From Pristionchus mayeri (taxonomy: Eukaryota; Nematoda; Chromadorea; Rhabditida; Neodiplogasteridae), in contig BTRK01000004.1 of the NCBI GenBank assembly GCA_036245805.1, positions 18,476,001 to 18,540,000 on the forward strand: DNA of 64,000 nt. The letters are read 5' to 3'. Positions 1 to 11,801 of the stretch are shown here, piece by piece. The notes below the pieces were generated by a model. That model was not told the DNA's origin, did not search any database, and worked only from the letters and a program-made list of their open reading frames with translations. Each line of letters starts with the position of its first letter. Position 1 is the first letter of the stretch. A program made the translations under genes and the position numbers.

Positions 1-1362
1 GATAGTTCCATCACCAGGTAAGCAGATTAGCGATATATTGTAGAAGGGAACTTGATCATACGGCCCCTGAATGCATTCATTTCATGTTGCTTCGCAAAAA
101 AAGATGGCAGTGTGACAACACATTGGGCGCATGCCAGAGCGAAATTGAGTGCAGACAAGAGGTGGAATGAATTATCGATTTTCCAGCATCTGCTTTCTCT
201 TCAACCTCCTCGACCTGCTCCATCCCCTCAGTCTCTTCCTCTTCCTCCTCCTCCTCGATCTCTCCAATGCAACAGATCAGTCTTCCCGAGCAGATGTCAA
301 AGCCAGTCTGCAATCCAATCATCACCCAGAGCGAACTAGCATTCAGCGACTTCTTCAGAAAGGTACGATTTCAGGCTAATTATGTGAAGTATGCATAACA
401 GTGTTGTTCAACCTTGAGCTGGGGTATGTTCGAAAGATGAAAGTCTTTATTTCCAGGAAGAGGCTGAGATGCGACAACGCTCGATCAGCGATGTCTCTAC
501 AGCAAGCACGAGGTGAGGAAGTTTGAGAAACGATGGTCTCCTCCTTGTCTACACTCTCTAGCCACTCGACCGATCGAGAGAGTGCATAATGAAGTGACTC
601 GAATTGCGAACTCTAGCAATGCAAGAACCTTAGACCGAAGATGATCTTTGCAGCAGCTGCGACTCCTCAAACAGCATGTATGTCGGTGCAGCAGTGTCAT
701 CGGACAAATCAGATGTGAGTTTCTTTCTTTCACCACATCGATCTTTGCCCTACTTTTGGAAAATAAACGAGAACTCGAGTAAAGCTGCCCCGTTTTCCTC
801 GTTGCAATTATATCGGTTTAGGGAGTGTGACAAATATCTTCGATGTCTATTACGATTATCTCATTTTCGCAGATGGCTCCTCTGCTCATGGTCTCCTACT
901 TGAATTCGTGCATTCGCAAGGCGAAGCAGTCACTGCTCAAAAGAGGAATCTCCATCTCGACGGTCGACGATAGAGGCAGACAGGCAAGCTCTTCCAACAT
1001 TTGCGATACAAATATCATATTCTTTGATTACAAGATGCTGTATTGAGAACCTCGTGATTGACTGCATGCAATATTCCATTCTATCCTGTTGTGAATGCTG
1101 ACCAAAATACAAGTATCTGATAGTTCCATCACGTGCAGTCTGGCACGCCTTCAATACAATTTGATTTTGGGCCAACAAGATGAGATGTTTAGTCAAGTTA
1201 GAATGTCGAGACTAAAGAAACACATTTCAGGTCGATTTCTCATGTCGTCCAATCGATCCGATCTTCAAAGAGGCACGCGCGAGATTCGATCAGGAACGGT
1301 GCTATGCTGATTCGAGAGAAGTCTCATCTTCTCCGGAGGCAAAGCGTCCAAGAATCGCCTAA
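1..1362 (+). CDS. Ser-rich protein of unknown function, 5' truncated by window
   Basis: I do not recognise the family. Exons in phase are 1-17 (partial), 187-362, 457-512, 654-714, 873-983 and 1231-1362. The intron after 983 would use a GC donor (CAG|GCAAGC). A further exon near 1140-1195 is possible but does not join in phase. The first visible part has a run of serines (SSSSSSSS) and then the segment ELAFSDFFRK. Later parts are again Ser-rich (SSNSMYVGAAVSSDKSD). The protein ends in EAKRPRIA with a basic KRPR that could be a nuclear signal. The 14 nt at the very start of the window recur at 1119-1132. An AATAAA-like element lies near 1450. The frame is well supported by splice phases; the function is unknown. 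Confidence 0.6.
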
Positions 1363-1659
1363 TGACTAGGCAAAATCACTATCGTTACCTCTGTATAGAC
1401 ACAGATACATACATCTCTTTGCCTCAACTACCTCACATACAAATGCTCTCATAAATAATGATTGTTAGTAAATACGAAATTTTCAGTAGGGTGCTTGTGA
1501 AATTGGAAAAGCCCAATTTATACTCAGCTATTGCCAAACATTCCTATTGTTTAAGAAGACATAGTTCGTTAGCTCTCATGCCCAATGTTTCGCTTCATCA
1601 TCATTTATATTTGTAATGATTTCAGATAAACTTTACAATTATAAAAAATCGTGAGTTAA

Positions 1660-1909
1660 AGGAGGAGTAAACTCAAAATTCAATTTTTGAAGCTATCATA
1701 TGCACTGCCTAGAGCTCCACAGCGATAAGAAGCTCCGAAATTTGCACATTGATATCTCCATTCCGAACAGAGTTATAGCTAGTTGGCTGGGACCCAGATC
1801 AGGGAAAGCTCAGGGAAGAGGGCGAGATAGCACGCGACTTGAAGAGAGTGCGTCCATAGGTAAAACATATTCCAACCGGGCGCGCGTTTGCATTTACTCC
1901 TCCTTTAAA
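1660..1909. repeat. MITE-like element, copy A
   Basis: It is bounded by an inverted repeat, AAAGGAGGAGTAAA at 1660 and TTTACTCCTCCTTT at 1894. The inner 1775-1885 part matches the element at 4983-5238, sharing AGCACGCGACTTGAAGAGAG and CAACCGGGCGCGCG with similar spacing. It codes for nothing I can recognise. It is either a short non-autonomous transposon or a dispersed non-coding RNA-like unit. Confidence 0.6.
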
Positions 1910-2637
1910 GAAGAGAAGAAAACATAGTAACTTAATCGTTAACTTTGTCGATTTATCGAAATGTGCACTTTAAACAATCATAATACGGGAAATAGACCAG
2001 TTCAAGCAGCTGGAGCAACTTCAACGGGGCGAAAATAGATGACTCTCCGTTGGTAGAGAATAGGAGGACGGAATTGTGAGGGGTCGATCTGGGAAGAACA
2101 TCGATGACTGACAATGAAGCTAATTTCGATCCAATGTTTGTGATTCTCTATTCTGCGAAAAGAACAGGAAACTAACCGCTATAATGATCAAGCTAACGAA
2201 GAGAACGAAAGTTATCAGAATCCGCATGAATATGGTTTCCACGGCACGAGCAAGCGATCGAAGATGCTTCATCGAGATACTTGGAGGCAGTTCGATGAAC
2301 GGCATACAGAGAATTCTAGAGATGGGTATTGACGATGAAAGTGCGATCGAAACGAAGTGATCAAGGGGAAGAGAGAACTCGGTGAAAATAGGAAGAAAAG
2401 GGCAAGGATGGGCGGTGAACATAGTAAACAAGTGCGGAAAACGAGCAAAAGTGCTGTTGATTCGGAACATTTAGTCAGCATTTTAGAAATTAGCTGGTTT
2501 TTTGTCATTTTTTTCTTCATCTGATTTCAATCAAAGATTGGGCACTCTTTATGCATTAACAATGCTAAATATCCATGCGAAATCTTTAGCGGTAAATAAG
2601 CTCGAAGCGAACTCTCTCGTCTGTGTGTGATTTACAC

Positions 2638-2673
2638 GCGCACCTAAGGGAGCAACAGCGCCCTTAGGTGCGC
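2638..2673. repeat. Short perfect hairpin
   Basis: A 13 bp perfect stem (GCGCACCTAAGGG and its complement) encloses a 10 nt loop in otherwise AT-rich sequence. It could be a structured RNA or a remnant palindrome. The stem is too short for a typical microRNA precursor. Confidence 0.7.
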
Positions 2674-3209
2674 TTCATGATCTCGAAATATTGTATATAA
2701 ATAATTGTATTCCTTAGCGCCATAAACACACCCTAAAATTATCTCTGTATTTGTTCTGCGTGCTTAATCACGCATAGTGATTACTGGTCTCCTACCACAA
2801 TCTTTATTTGTATTTCACCACTTCTGAGGAACGGTGCTTGGAATATTGGAGAAAATATATCCTGCGATTCCGAGACATTCTGAGATATGCAAGAATTCTG
2901 AGAACAAACGTGAGAAAGTCAATGGAATACCCTTGCATTTCTATCTTACACGAATAACAGACACTACAGTACGCCCGGGAGTTATCTAACGGGATGCATG
3001 ACAATTCCGAAGTGAAACACTCCAATAAATATTATCCGAAAAACAACTTCATGTCCTTTTATGCGCGTTTTTTTGTGCTATTCCAGGTTTTGCGATCTCC
3101 GCTCCAGACTTTAGTTGTTCTCTCTTGTCAATTGTTTTCGGCGCGTTCTTGTTATGATTTTCATGCCGAACTCCAATTCAAGTTACTGTTGACCAAGCTT
3201 CAGGATACT

Positions 3210-3335
3210 TCAAAATAAGAAATAGAAAGGGCATGCACATAGACAGACTCGAAAAAAAATGGAATGAATTTCATTGTATTCTCATCTCTCCTCCTCGAGT
3301 CTGCCTTGGTGCACTCTTTCTATTTCTTATTTTGA
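3210..3335. repeat. 126 bp inverted repeat
   Basis: The arms run from TCAAAATAAGAAATAGAAAG at 3210 to its complement ending at 3335. They are about 42 bp each with some mismatches, around a loop of about 45 nt. The size suits a small MITE or a long hairpin RNA. Confidence 0.7.
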
Positions 3336-4174
3336 TAGAGTCTGAAGTCACACAGTCTTACCGTAGTATGTATTTGTATTTATCGTAAAATAATGAAAAC
3401 AGGGGCTAAAGTCTTCTTACTGTCTGTCCATAATGCTTCTCCTTCTTTCTCGAGAAAGGGGGATTGACGATCAAGGTTTTTAAAATCTCAATGATTGATA
3501 TTTCACCATTGACAATGAAGAAGCATTCCATTTGGCACATGGAAACGCTCATGGACTATCCACAGATAGCTCGCTCACAATCAGATGAGAACGCTATAAT
3601 TGGCATTTTTTTTGCTATACAGAGCCTCCGACATTTCGTAGCTTACCATTAAAGTGACAAGTTAATAAGACAAGTTAATAACAGGAGCTGTGAGAAAACA
3701 GCTGAAATCTGAAATATTGGAAAGTGGTGAAATATTAGACTTCCAATCATGTTACTGCAACTTGCAATTCACTTGGATACTTTGCCAGCGGGTGGAACGC
3801 AAATGTGATGACATTATTTCCGACTCGCTAAATTTCAAGAGATCAAAGATCTGAAAAAATACAGTAATGATGCAATTGCATTAACCGCGTCAAATTTTGC
3901 AATTATTTGAATTCTAATGCATGGGAATGTGTGTGGGCACTTTGTGGAAAGTGTGCGAATCGAGCGAGTGATGAGTGAGCACACTTTTACATCGGATTAG
4001 TGAGCGATTGGATTATCCGGATTGTGAACTAAATGAGCGTGACAAAGTAAGCACAACCCTCCTCTTTTTCTACACTTTTTTTAAATTTTACCATGCCCAC
4101 CGATTACTAGAGAATAAACGAGGAAAGATGGCACTCTACACCGTAATAAATCCGCCAGTTCGCATCATTTCCCG

Positions 4175-7100
4175 ATGTATCCACTCCTCTTTCTCCTTCT
4201 CCCATCAACTCTGGCTGTCACTTGCTTCGACAGCATCACAGGGTGCGCCTTCAGTAGCTTTATTGTGTGGATATTAATGTCATATTTCCACCTGCCTACC
4301 ATATACGAAAGCTTTTGGCAAGCATTATTTTGTAAAATCTATTCTACGATTTCAGTGGCACCTGCTGTGGCGACTACTGCTATGCATATCGGGAGAATGG
4401 AAAGTCTAAAATTGAAGAAACGGTTCACATCATTTTTTTGAATTGGAAATTTTTGCGCGTCAACAATATAATCGATCTTCTTGTTCCTGAACTAAAATTT
4501 TTAGTACATCGGTAGAGATTGAGTAAGCAATAAATGTATGATGATCTTGATGCACCGTTTGTAGGGATGTATGATAGGCGAAATCTACCGTTCCGTCAAC
4601 GGGAAATGCTTGGATGAGAGCGAGAAATCCTACTGCTACTGCGAGTGTGTTTTCTCTCCATTTCCGACGAAAAATTAAAACACGAAACATATAAGAGTAA
4701 TGATCAACTTTTGCAGCTCAGACCTCTGCAATAATCCCAATGCAGACTATCCCAATTGGAAACAGGGCAAGCTCAAGTGTGGCAAAGAAAGAGTACCTAT
4801 TTTTACAAATGATATTTCTGTTAAAATATAAATATATTGCCAATTATTGTTATATTATCAGCAAATCAGTAGGCAATGCAGCAAGCAAACGTTAAAAAAA
4901 AACTTCTGTTCATTAACATTGAGCATTTATTAATTTTCGGCACTTCGTTTAAAAATGAAAATATCGAAATGAGAACCACTCATTAAAGAAGGAATTTCAC
5001 CAAAATTGACTTTACAAATCAGACAAGGCGTTTTTGCGGGTCACCAAAACCTTATTAGAATCCCCAAAACCGAATTTTCATATCTTTTATTTGAAGCACT
5101 AGTTGGCTGAGTGCCAAATGATCCTGAAGGTCAGGCAAAAAGCGATAGAGCACGCGACTTGAAGAGAGTTCTCATCATATTTGAAACATACTTCAACCGG
5201 GCGCGCGGATGCTGAGAATCCTTCTTTTTAAAGTATTAAAATATAATCTATATTCCTCTTCAGAATTGCATTGCGTGCGACCGTTTTCATTTTGACGATA
5301 CTCTTTATGATGACTGCAGACTAGAAGAGGGAACAATCTTTGCTCGGTGGGTAGTGAATAGTTACACTATACTGGAAGGCATACATAGAAAAGAAAATAT
5401 TGCCATATTCAGACTGATGCAGCCTCAGTCGTGCGCACGTTTTCAGGCGGGAAAACTCTCGAATGGGAATAATGAACTTGTGACCTGCGTGTGTGATAAG
5501 GTTGAGTTTTTTTTATTATTGTGTCAATCACGAGAAGTAAAGAGGAGAAGGAATGCCTCGCATGGCTAACTCTTACCAGAAAATGTGTTTCGTCCACGTG
5601 CCCCTCAATTCCTAAAGAGAGTGCTTCAAAGAGGATCTTCGTAAGGAGTTCAGGGACCAATCTAACAATGAGTATGAGAGACGACAACAAAAATGCTATA
5701 AATGTTATGAAACAATATATCAATTTGTTATATTTTCAGGGCGACAATTGCGGTAAAAAACTGTTGGAATTTCAAAAGCTCGATTCGAAAAAGGTTTTTA
5801 AGGATATTATTACGGATAGTATATTGACAAGACAAACTTGGCTTGGTTGAGCGTCCAAGCCAGATTTGTCGTTTTTAAATACTGCTTGCCGTCCTTTAAA
5901 AACGTGATCGTCGTTAAAATATAAATTCCGGATTAAAGCTGTTTTGCCATAATTAGAAGTTATAATAATTGAAGTAATCGTTAAATTTCATCAGGTCACA
6001 TGCTTGATGGGATCTGGAGGAGTGGACACTTGCAAGGTATTCATTATCGGAACTAGGTCGGATGATAACTAAAAATTGTACGATTCAGAATTTTTGCAGA
6101 AGAATTATTGGCCGAGTAGGAACAAACTGTGAAAATCATACAAAAAGGCCCGTATTTTGGTTATCATCCGGAAGGTTATCATCTTACAATTAGGATTATC
6201 CGACCTAGTGTTACCTATGTTCTTCTAATCAAAATGAATTAATTTAAGTGATGACCAAATGCTCACTGTCAAATTATTAGACGTTGCCATCGCGCAGGAT
6301 CATTTTACAAACAATTTTTATAAATGTTAATAATAAGTATTAAGAAAAATCAACCGTAAAATCGAGAAGTTATTTTATTTCAAACATATGATTGCTTCTT
6401 TCCTCATTTTCTCTCATTCTGAACTTTATTTGAGTTGTGCATTACAAATAGTCTAACAATAAAGGTACATGGAGGAGCAATGGATTTTTGACTGTTGAAA
6501 GTTAGAATCCATGATCCCGCGCTCACCATCCCTCTTCTAGACACGCATTAGGGCGGTACATTACATATGTTAGACCATGTTCTTCAATTGGTAAAAATGT
6601 GGGAACATACAACAGAATAGTCTTGTAAGAATCCTGATTGGTCACTTCTGATAAGATTACGATGACGAGTCCTTTGGTAAAGATGGCACAATGCTCAGGG
6701 CGACTTTTGCTTCATCATCGGATCCGAATACATCTCTCTTCGCAAAAGGGGTTGCATTACAAACAATGAGACGCTGTTCGCCGGCCTGTTTAAGGTTTTT
6801 TTAATAACCTTAATTGATTGTGAATATAATAATATCCAAAAATGAAATGCGATAAGTCAATTCCAGATTGGATATTTCATCGACAGGGGCGAAGAGCACA
6901 TAATTTGCCAGTCGAAAAATTGCAATCAAAATTGGGAAGTGGCTAAACAATCAGTGATTATCAACGGTAAATTCAATCTGTTTGATAATGTTGAATCTTC
7001 TGAATCTATTGGGGTGTCCGGAAAGTTCGTATAATTTTTTGTTTTTATTTTTTATTCAATGCTTTACAATTCTCAGTGACCAATGTATGCCCCCTTCTTT

Positions 7101-8495
7101 CTTACTACCTCCCTCCAGCGATTGGGCAGGGTCTCGATTCCTCTCTTCCAGAATGCGGGTTTCTTCGAGACCGCCCAGTTCACGAAAGCCCTCACAACTT
7201 CAACTCGATTCTTGAACTTCTTTCCTTTGCAGAAGTCAGAGAGAGAGCGGAAGCAGTGGTAGTCGCATGGGGAGAGATCCGGGGAATACGGTGGATGGGG
7301 AATCCTCTCGATCTTCAGCTCGTCCATTTTCTTCTGAGTCATCTTCGCTCGATCTGGGCGAGCATTGTCCATCAGAAGAAGAATTTTGCCCTGGTTCAGG
7401 AGTCTGGGAGGGACTCTGATCGCGACATCTTCTAGTTGTTCAGAGAAGAGGTCGGCATTGATGCTGGTGCCAGGGGCAAGGATCTCCCAGCAGATGGGAC
7501 CGAGCACTGAGAAGAAGAAGCAGAGGAGTTCCTTCTTTCCGTGCTCTTCCTTCTTCGGGACGGGCGTGGGCTTCTCATCTGCATCCACCCATTGCAGTCT
7601 CCTCACAGGGTTATCGTACGTGATCCACTTCTCATCTGTAGCGATGATGGAATTGACCCATCGAAGATTGGATCTACGATGGAGTAATTCCCGACAGACT
7701 TGAACACGATTTTTCAGCTGTTCGGGGGAGAGGTCATGGGGAATCACTTGTGGGAGTTTCGGCTTCTTCCCAGATCGATGGAGGATATCGGACACCGTTG
7801 ATCTGGGAGTACCAGTATCCTTCTTCAACTCACGCACACTGGCCATGGGCTTGCGCTTCAGTGTGCGGAGAACGAGAGGCTGATCGAGGGAGGGAGGGCG
7901 TCCAGAGCGGGGTTGATCATCGAGACAAAACTCCCCTTTCTTGAAGCGGGAGAATCACTTATAGCAGAAGGGTATGGAGGGGGCGTCAGCTCCTTCCGAC
8001 TGGGCCAGGGCATAGTGGGCCTCCTTCACGGATCGGCCAAGACGGTAGTAATGAAGTAAAACTACTCGGAGGTAGAGATGGGAATCCATCACAAGAATCA
8101 ATGTAGCAACTAGGAGACTGATTAAATCCTCTCACTACTCTACGTCAGAATGATGCAATACATTGTTGACAAACAGATTGCGCAATCACTGCATTTGATC
8201 GCGAACTGACTTTTTCGCGAACCGAAGCATTATACGAACTTTCCGGACACCCCAATATTTTTATAAGAGCACAGCTTGTGACGCCAAAGAAATGGCAAAC
8301 GACGGTATATGATTTTCTCAGCAGTATATTGCAGAACCCGTGTGCAGCACGACGACAGTAACTACATCTACGACCTCAACGACCACGAAGAGCACTTCTG
8401 AATCCATTGAAGAGTACTTCCGCCGCCGATGGAACAGTCTCATTTACAGTTGGACGAATGTTTTCAATGATGTGATGTTGCGCTTGGAAGGATGA
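4175..8495 (+). CDS. Secreted Cys-rich protein with two ET/Ly6-like modules
   Basis: Exons in phase are 4175-4242, 4356-4403 (weak donor), 4717-4792, 5264-5350, 5447-5500, 5740-5793, 5995-6036, 6867-6966 and 8335-8495, giving about 229 residues. The start encodes a signal peptide (MYPLLFLLLPSTLAVTCF). Module 1 carries CCGDYCY, then LVTCVCDKGDNC. Module 2 carries VTCLMGSGGVDTC and IICQSKNCN. The pattern resembles the nematode ET module (C..GDYC) and Ly6-type folds. A Thr/Ser-rich stalk (STTTVTTSTTSTTTKSTS) leads to the C-terminus, where I see no GPI or membrane signal. The last intron (6967-8334) holds a complete mariner element. Other introns hold a MITE-like element (4983-5238) and a palindrome (6051-6210). 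Such proteins are usually extracellular; the ligand is unknown. The join at 4403 is the least certain. Confidence 0.72.
4983..5238. repeat. MITE-like element, copy B (intronic)
   Basis: It lies in the third intron of the ET-like gene. The inner part (about 5100-5210) matches copy A at 1660-1909, including AGCACGCGACTTGAAGAGAG and TTCAACCGGGCGCGCG. The ends form a short inverted repeat (TTAAAGAAGGA at 4983, TCCTTCTTTTTAA at 5219). Confidence 0.55.
6051..6210. repeat. Palindromic MITE family, copy 1 (diverged, intronic)
   Basis: The ends ACTAGGTCGGATGATAACT and ATTATCCGACCTAGTG are the family termini seen also at 16474, 30277 and 53822. The centre is longer and diverged. It lies in the intron 6037-6866 of the ET-like gene. 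Confidence 0.75.
7009..8255 (-). mobile_element. Mariner-family (DD34D) transposon, complete ends
   Basis: The terminal inverted repeats are TTGGGGTGTCCGGAAAGTTC at 7009 and the matching complement ending at 8255. A TA flanks each end (7007-7008, 8256-8257), the mariner target duplication. The element is 1,247 bp and carries one transposase frame on the minus strand. It sits in the last intron of the ET-like gene, opposite to the host strand. Intact ends and a nearly intact frame suggest a recent insertion. Confidence 0.95.
7073..8089 (-). pseudogene. Mariner transposase with a single in-frame stop
   Basis: The frame runs 338 codons from ATG at 8089, the usual mariner length. One TGA (plus-strand TCA at 7955-7957) interrupts it where relatives have Trp in the CYKWF motif of the N-terminal helix-turn-helix region. 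The catalytic triad is visible: ATDEKW, then MDNARP, then SPCDYH with 34 residues between the last two Asp. WVNSI and YSPDLSP are also present. Transposase cuts and joins DNA at the TIRs. A G-to-A change in a TGG codon explains the stop, so this copy should be non-autonomous but could be mobilised in trans. Confidence 0.93.
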
Positions 8496-9951
8496 ATCGT
8501 TATTGATAAATAATGTTACCCTGCACACGAAAATGGATCAGTTCGGAACCGAGTTGTGGCAGTTTAGGCATTATATGTTCTCACAGGCAAAGGGTGACAG
8601 AGCACAATGAAATGAGAGAGCGCCCTCCTATTTTTGATTGCGCGCATTATCTCAAGCATTTTCCTCTACAGTTTTGCAAATAAAACATTATTGAAACTAT
8701 TAGAAAGTGCATTTTCATATTAGAATATTTGAAAGTGTATTAGAATTTGAATATTATAATTTTAAAGTGAATATATCTGATTTACTATTCGCGCTTTATG
8801 TGCACACATGCGATTTTCCATTCGTTTTCGACAATTTAGTGAATTTTCGAACATCGGCGGACGGTCTCTGCTTTCTGGTGTCTAAACTGTTGGTCCAAAC
8901 TGCTTCGTGCTCGTAAATCGTTAGCTTCCCCACCCTCCCTCCATACTAGAATAACAGATATGAATTTATTTCTATTTGGCTCGAAATACCTCACGTACAA
9001 CCAATTCCGCTGATCTATGTTGTGGAATGAAGAGGTTCGAAAAGGCCGGGAAGAACATACACAACGCTATCCAAAAATCTCATTTGAAGTTAAACAAAGC
9101 AATCTCAGTACCATAGGTCAGGAAAATGTTTGAAGAACGTTTGTACATCAAGAAAGCATTCCAATTGGCTAAATTTTACCCAGAATAAGGCGAATGATAG
9201 ATACGTGGGAGGTGCCTACAACTATTTTCATGCATGCTTCGAAAGAATACATCTTGTTTTATGAAATACTTACTTTATTAAAACTAGCATTTACATACGG
9301 ATAAGTTACATTTTATTCCTTGTTTCGAAAATAGTCGTTGTTTCGTTTATGGCCTATTTTCGCAAATCACTTTTGCGGGCCAGAGAGCATGGAATCATAA
9401 TTACCTTTGCGTGTTTTTCGATTATTTTTCGAGCGAACTCGTGTGCTCCACACATCATTCGCGTACTTTCCCTTTGGATTGCCCATATAAAAAGAAGCCC
9501 CCACTCTCACTGATGGCTGATCACTCGATAGCAGTGTAATTAGTGTCTCAGTTTCATCATTTCTCACACTGTTAATTAGTGAGTAGGCGAGAGCATTAAT
9601 GAGCAAACCGTGGAATCGTTTATCGAACTTTCCTTGTCAGTTCACACAATTACCCCGCATTTGTTGTATGTTACCTAACCCCACGCCACTAGCGTCAGAA
9701 TTCTCAGGGTTAGTCTGAACAATGAGAACTATAGGAAGTGATTTTTTTTTATTTCACACAATTACCCCGCAATTCATGTTATGTACAACGAGTCATTCGT
9801 GTCGGAAAACCCAGTAAATGATACAAGTCTGAGACGGAAATGTATTCTGTGAATACTTTTCGAGTCAGACCATGACTGGGAACTTTCTGTTTCACTTATG
9901 TAAGGAATGCACTCCTTATTGTTTTGTAAAATTTTAACTTCAGATATTCTG
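8496..9951. other. Intergenic region, no gene seen
   Basis: AT-rich and without phased exons. A direct repeat of TTCACACAATTACCCCGCA occurs near 9640 and 9754. A minus-strand frame at 9367-9606 (79 codons) has no signal peptide or domain. Confidence 0.55.
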
Positions 9952-10450
9952 ATGACTCGACTTTTCTCTATCTTCATAATCGCGACTCTCTTCTCGCTAG
10001 CCTGTTCAAAGTGAGTACTTTTTACAATTTTGTTAATAATAAACTACAATTTAAAAATTTTTAAATGATTACATTGCAGAGCAGCAATCAGGAAGCGACG
10101 GGTGCACGTGAGGGTGCCTTTCATGCACACGATAGGCACAGATCAACTGAATTGGATAGTGGCGAAGAAGGAGAATACCACTAAGGTACATCTCAACTAA
10201 CTATCTAACTATTTCCATTACAAAGTATACATAACGAGCTCGATCGATTAATAAGCATCGAGCAAATTATCAACTAGTACCTATCTTGGACAAATTGCGC
10301 AAATTTCAGGTGCAAAACGACTCTCCGAAACGTGAAGAAACCCGGAAACCAATCAGGCATTGGCGGATCTTTTCGGCATATACGATGCGAAATTTCCTAG
10401 ACTGCACATTGCGCCAATTATCTGATAAACACTATCCACTGAAAAAATAA
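9952..10450 (+). CDS. Small secreted, neuropeptide-like protein (101 aa)
   Basis: There are three exons: 9952-10010, 10080-10185 and 10310-10450. All phases agree, and the stop is TAA. The start encodes a clear signal peptide (MTRLFSIFIIATLFSLACS). It is followed at once by a basic KRR site (AAIRKRRVHVRVPF) that could be a prohormone-convertase cleavage point. There is one Cys after the signal region (NFLDCTLRQ), near the C-terminus. No known peptide family motif is seen. It is probably a secreted peptide precursor or short secreted protein; the function is unknown. An AATAAA lies near 10573. Confidence 0.72.
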
Positions 10451-11801
10451 TATAATTATTAGTAGAAATTTTGTAATTAGTTTTAAATTATCACTAGAAT
10501 ATTGCTTTGACTTTCAACATTGTACTCAGTGAAATGCTTGTTGCCTCTGCCAGATCCATTTATATGCTCCGAATAAATCAGTACACATTACTTCTAAAGA
10601 ATTTAAATTTACTTGTCGTACACACTTCTCCAACAAAGCGTTCCTGAATTAGAAACAAATGAATGTGTGTTGCAAATGTGGTCATCCTTACGGCAAAAAA
10701 AAGTGAAAGTTTGAGAGCAAGTGACTCATCTCAGCTCCGCAGAAGCCACTATCTTCACCACTCAAAGATGCTTAATTGTTTGGAATAATTAATTCGGATC
10801 CAAATAGAGCGAGTGACTAAAGAGAGTATAGAAAATGAGGAGGAGGCGATATCATCGAATTTTAATGGCCATCTGGTGCGGAGACTAGGTACGCCAGTGC
10901 AGCACTCTCGTATTGTGCGCAATCAAATAAGGAACGAAACACCGAGCTACGAGTTCCTTGTCCAAAGCGGGAGGTCATTGCAACAGAGAAGGGGTGTTCG
11001 GATAAGGCAAAGGGGAAAGGGCAATCAAGGGCACAAATACTCTTAGCGGTCAGAGAAAGCTGGAGGCAAGGCACCATTGGAGAGATTAGTGCTACTCTCC
11101 TTTCTTGCGTGGGCAGGAAGCTTTCACTTATCATTCGACCATTTTTTCCAATCGCAAGCTTTCGGCACAGAGCGCCCGCCTCAAAAGAGATCTCACGTAT
11201 CACTTTCCCGGATGGGATGCCCCCTTTCGATTTCCTATTTTCACTCTTCATTTTACTTACCCTTTCTTTGAAGCAAATTTTCTCCGAGTTTCTTCTCAAC
11301 TCCTCACGAGAAAACTCACGAGAAAGAATTTCGTAATTCCAGAAATATTTTCTCCATTGTACAAGGGCTGTCGAGAATGTGCGACACCGAATTTCGCACT
11401 CTAATATTCAAAAGAGATGTAGTTGTTCACTTCCTCTCTACTTTCCTTGATCACTCCACTTCCGCTTAATTTGCATTAGCCGATGGATATAAAAGTAGTC
11501 TTCATTGCCTGACATCGCATGGCTTATCGTTTATCCATTGCTCCTTCCTCAATATTTCTGGTTTGTTGACAATGGTTAATTCCCAGTCTCTCACCTCGAC
11601 TGCTACTCTAGTAGTTTTCAGTAAATACTCACATTTTAAGCGGGTTCGTGGTGTCTCGGCTAGTGTGTTTGCTTGTCTATCCGCAGTTGGTTGGTTCGAT
11701 CCCTGTCTGTGGATTAGACTCTTGCTGAGATCACACCTCCCGTTTCACACAAATTTTATTTCGTTTTGGCGGGAATTTCAAATTTCAAAATCCACTTGCA
11801 G
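10451..11801. other. Intergenic region upstream of the grl gene
   Basis: Several overlapping reading frames occur at 10860-11400 on both strands, but none has splice or domain support. A TATA-like element (GATATAAAAG) lies near 11485. The first exon of the grl gene, supplying one nucleotide of the split codon at 11802, should lie here but I could not fix it. Confidence 0.5.

Larger units (their letters stand above)
1363..4174. other. Intergenic region, no convincing gene
   Basis: I see no chain of exons with matching phases. It holds the MITE-like element at 1660-1909, a GC-rich hairpin at 2638-2673 and a 126 bp inverted repeat at 3210-3335. A minus-strand reading frame at 2120-2470 ends in a hydrophobic stretch but has no supporting context. 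Confidence 0.6.

Noticed and set aside
2120..2470. 116-codon minus-strand frame with a C-terminal hydrophobic stretch
   Set aside because: No signal peptide at the start, no phased neighbours and no family motif; probably chance.
7076..7703. Plus-strand open frames over the mariner
   Set aside because: They are antisense shadows of the transposase frame, which carries all catalytic motifs.
9367..9606. 79-codon minus-strand frame as a small peptide gene
   Set aside because: No signal peptide, no repeat or cleavage pattern, no splice context.
10862..11299. 145-codon minus-strand frame
   Set aside because: Composition unlike nearby proteins, several overlapping frames on the other strand, and no domain.
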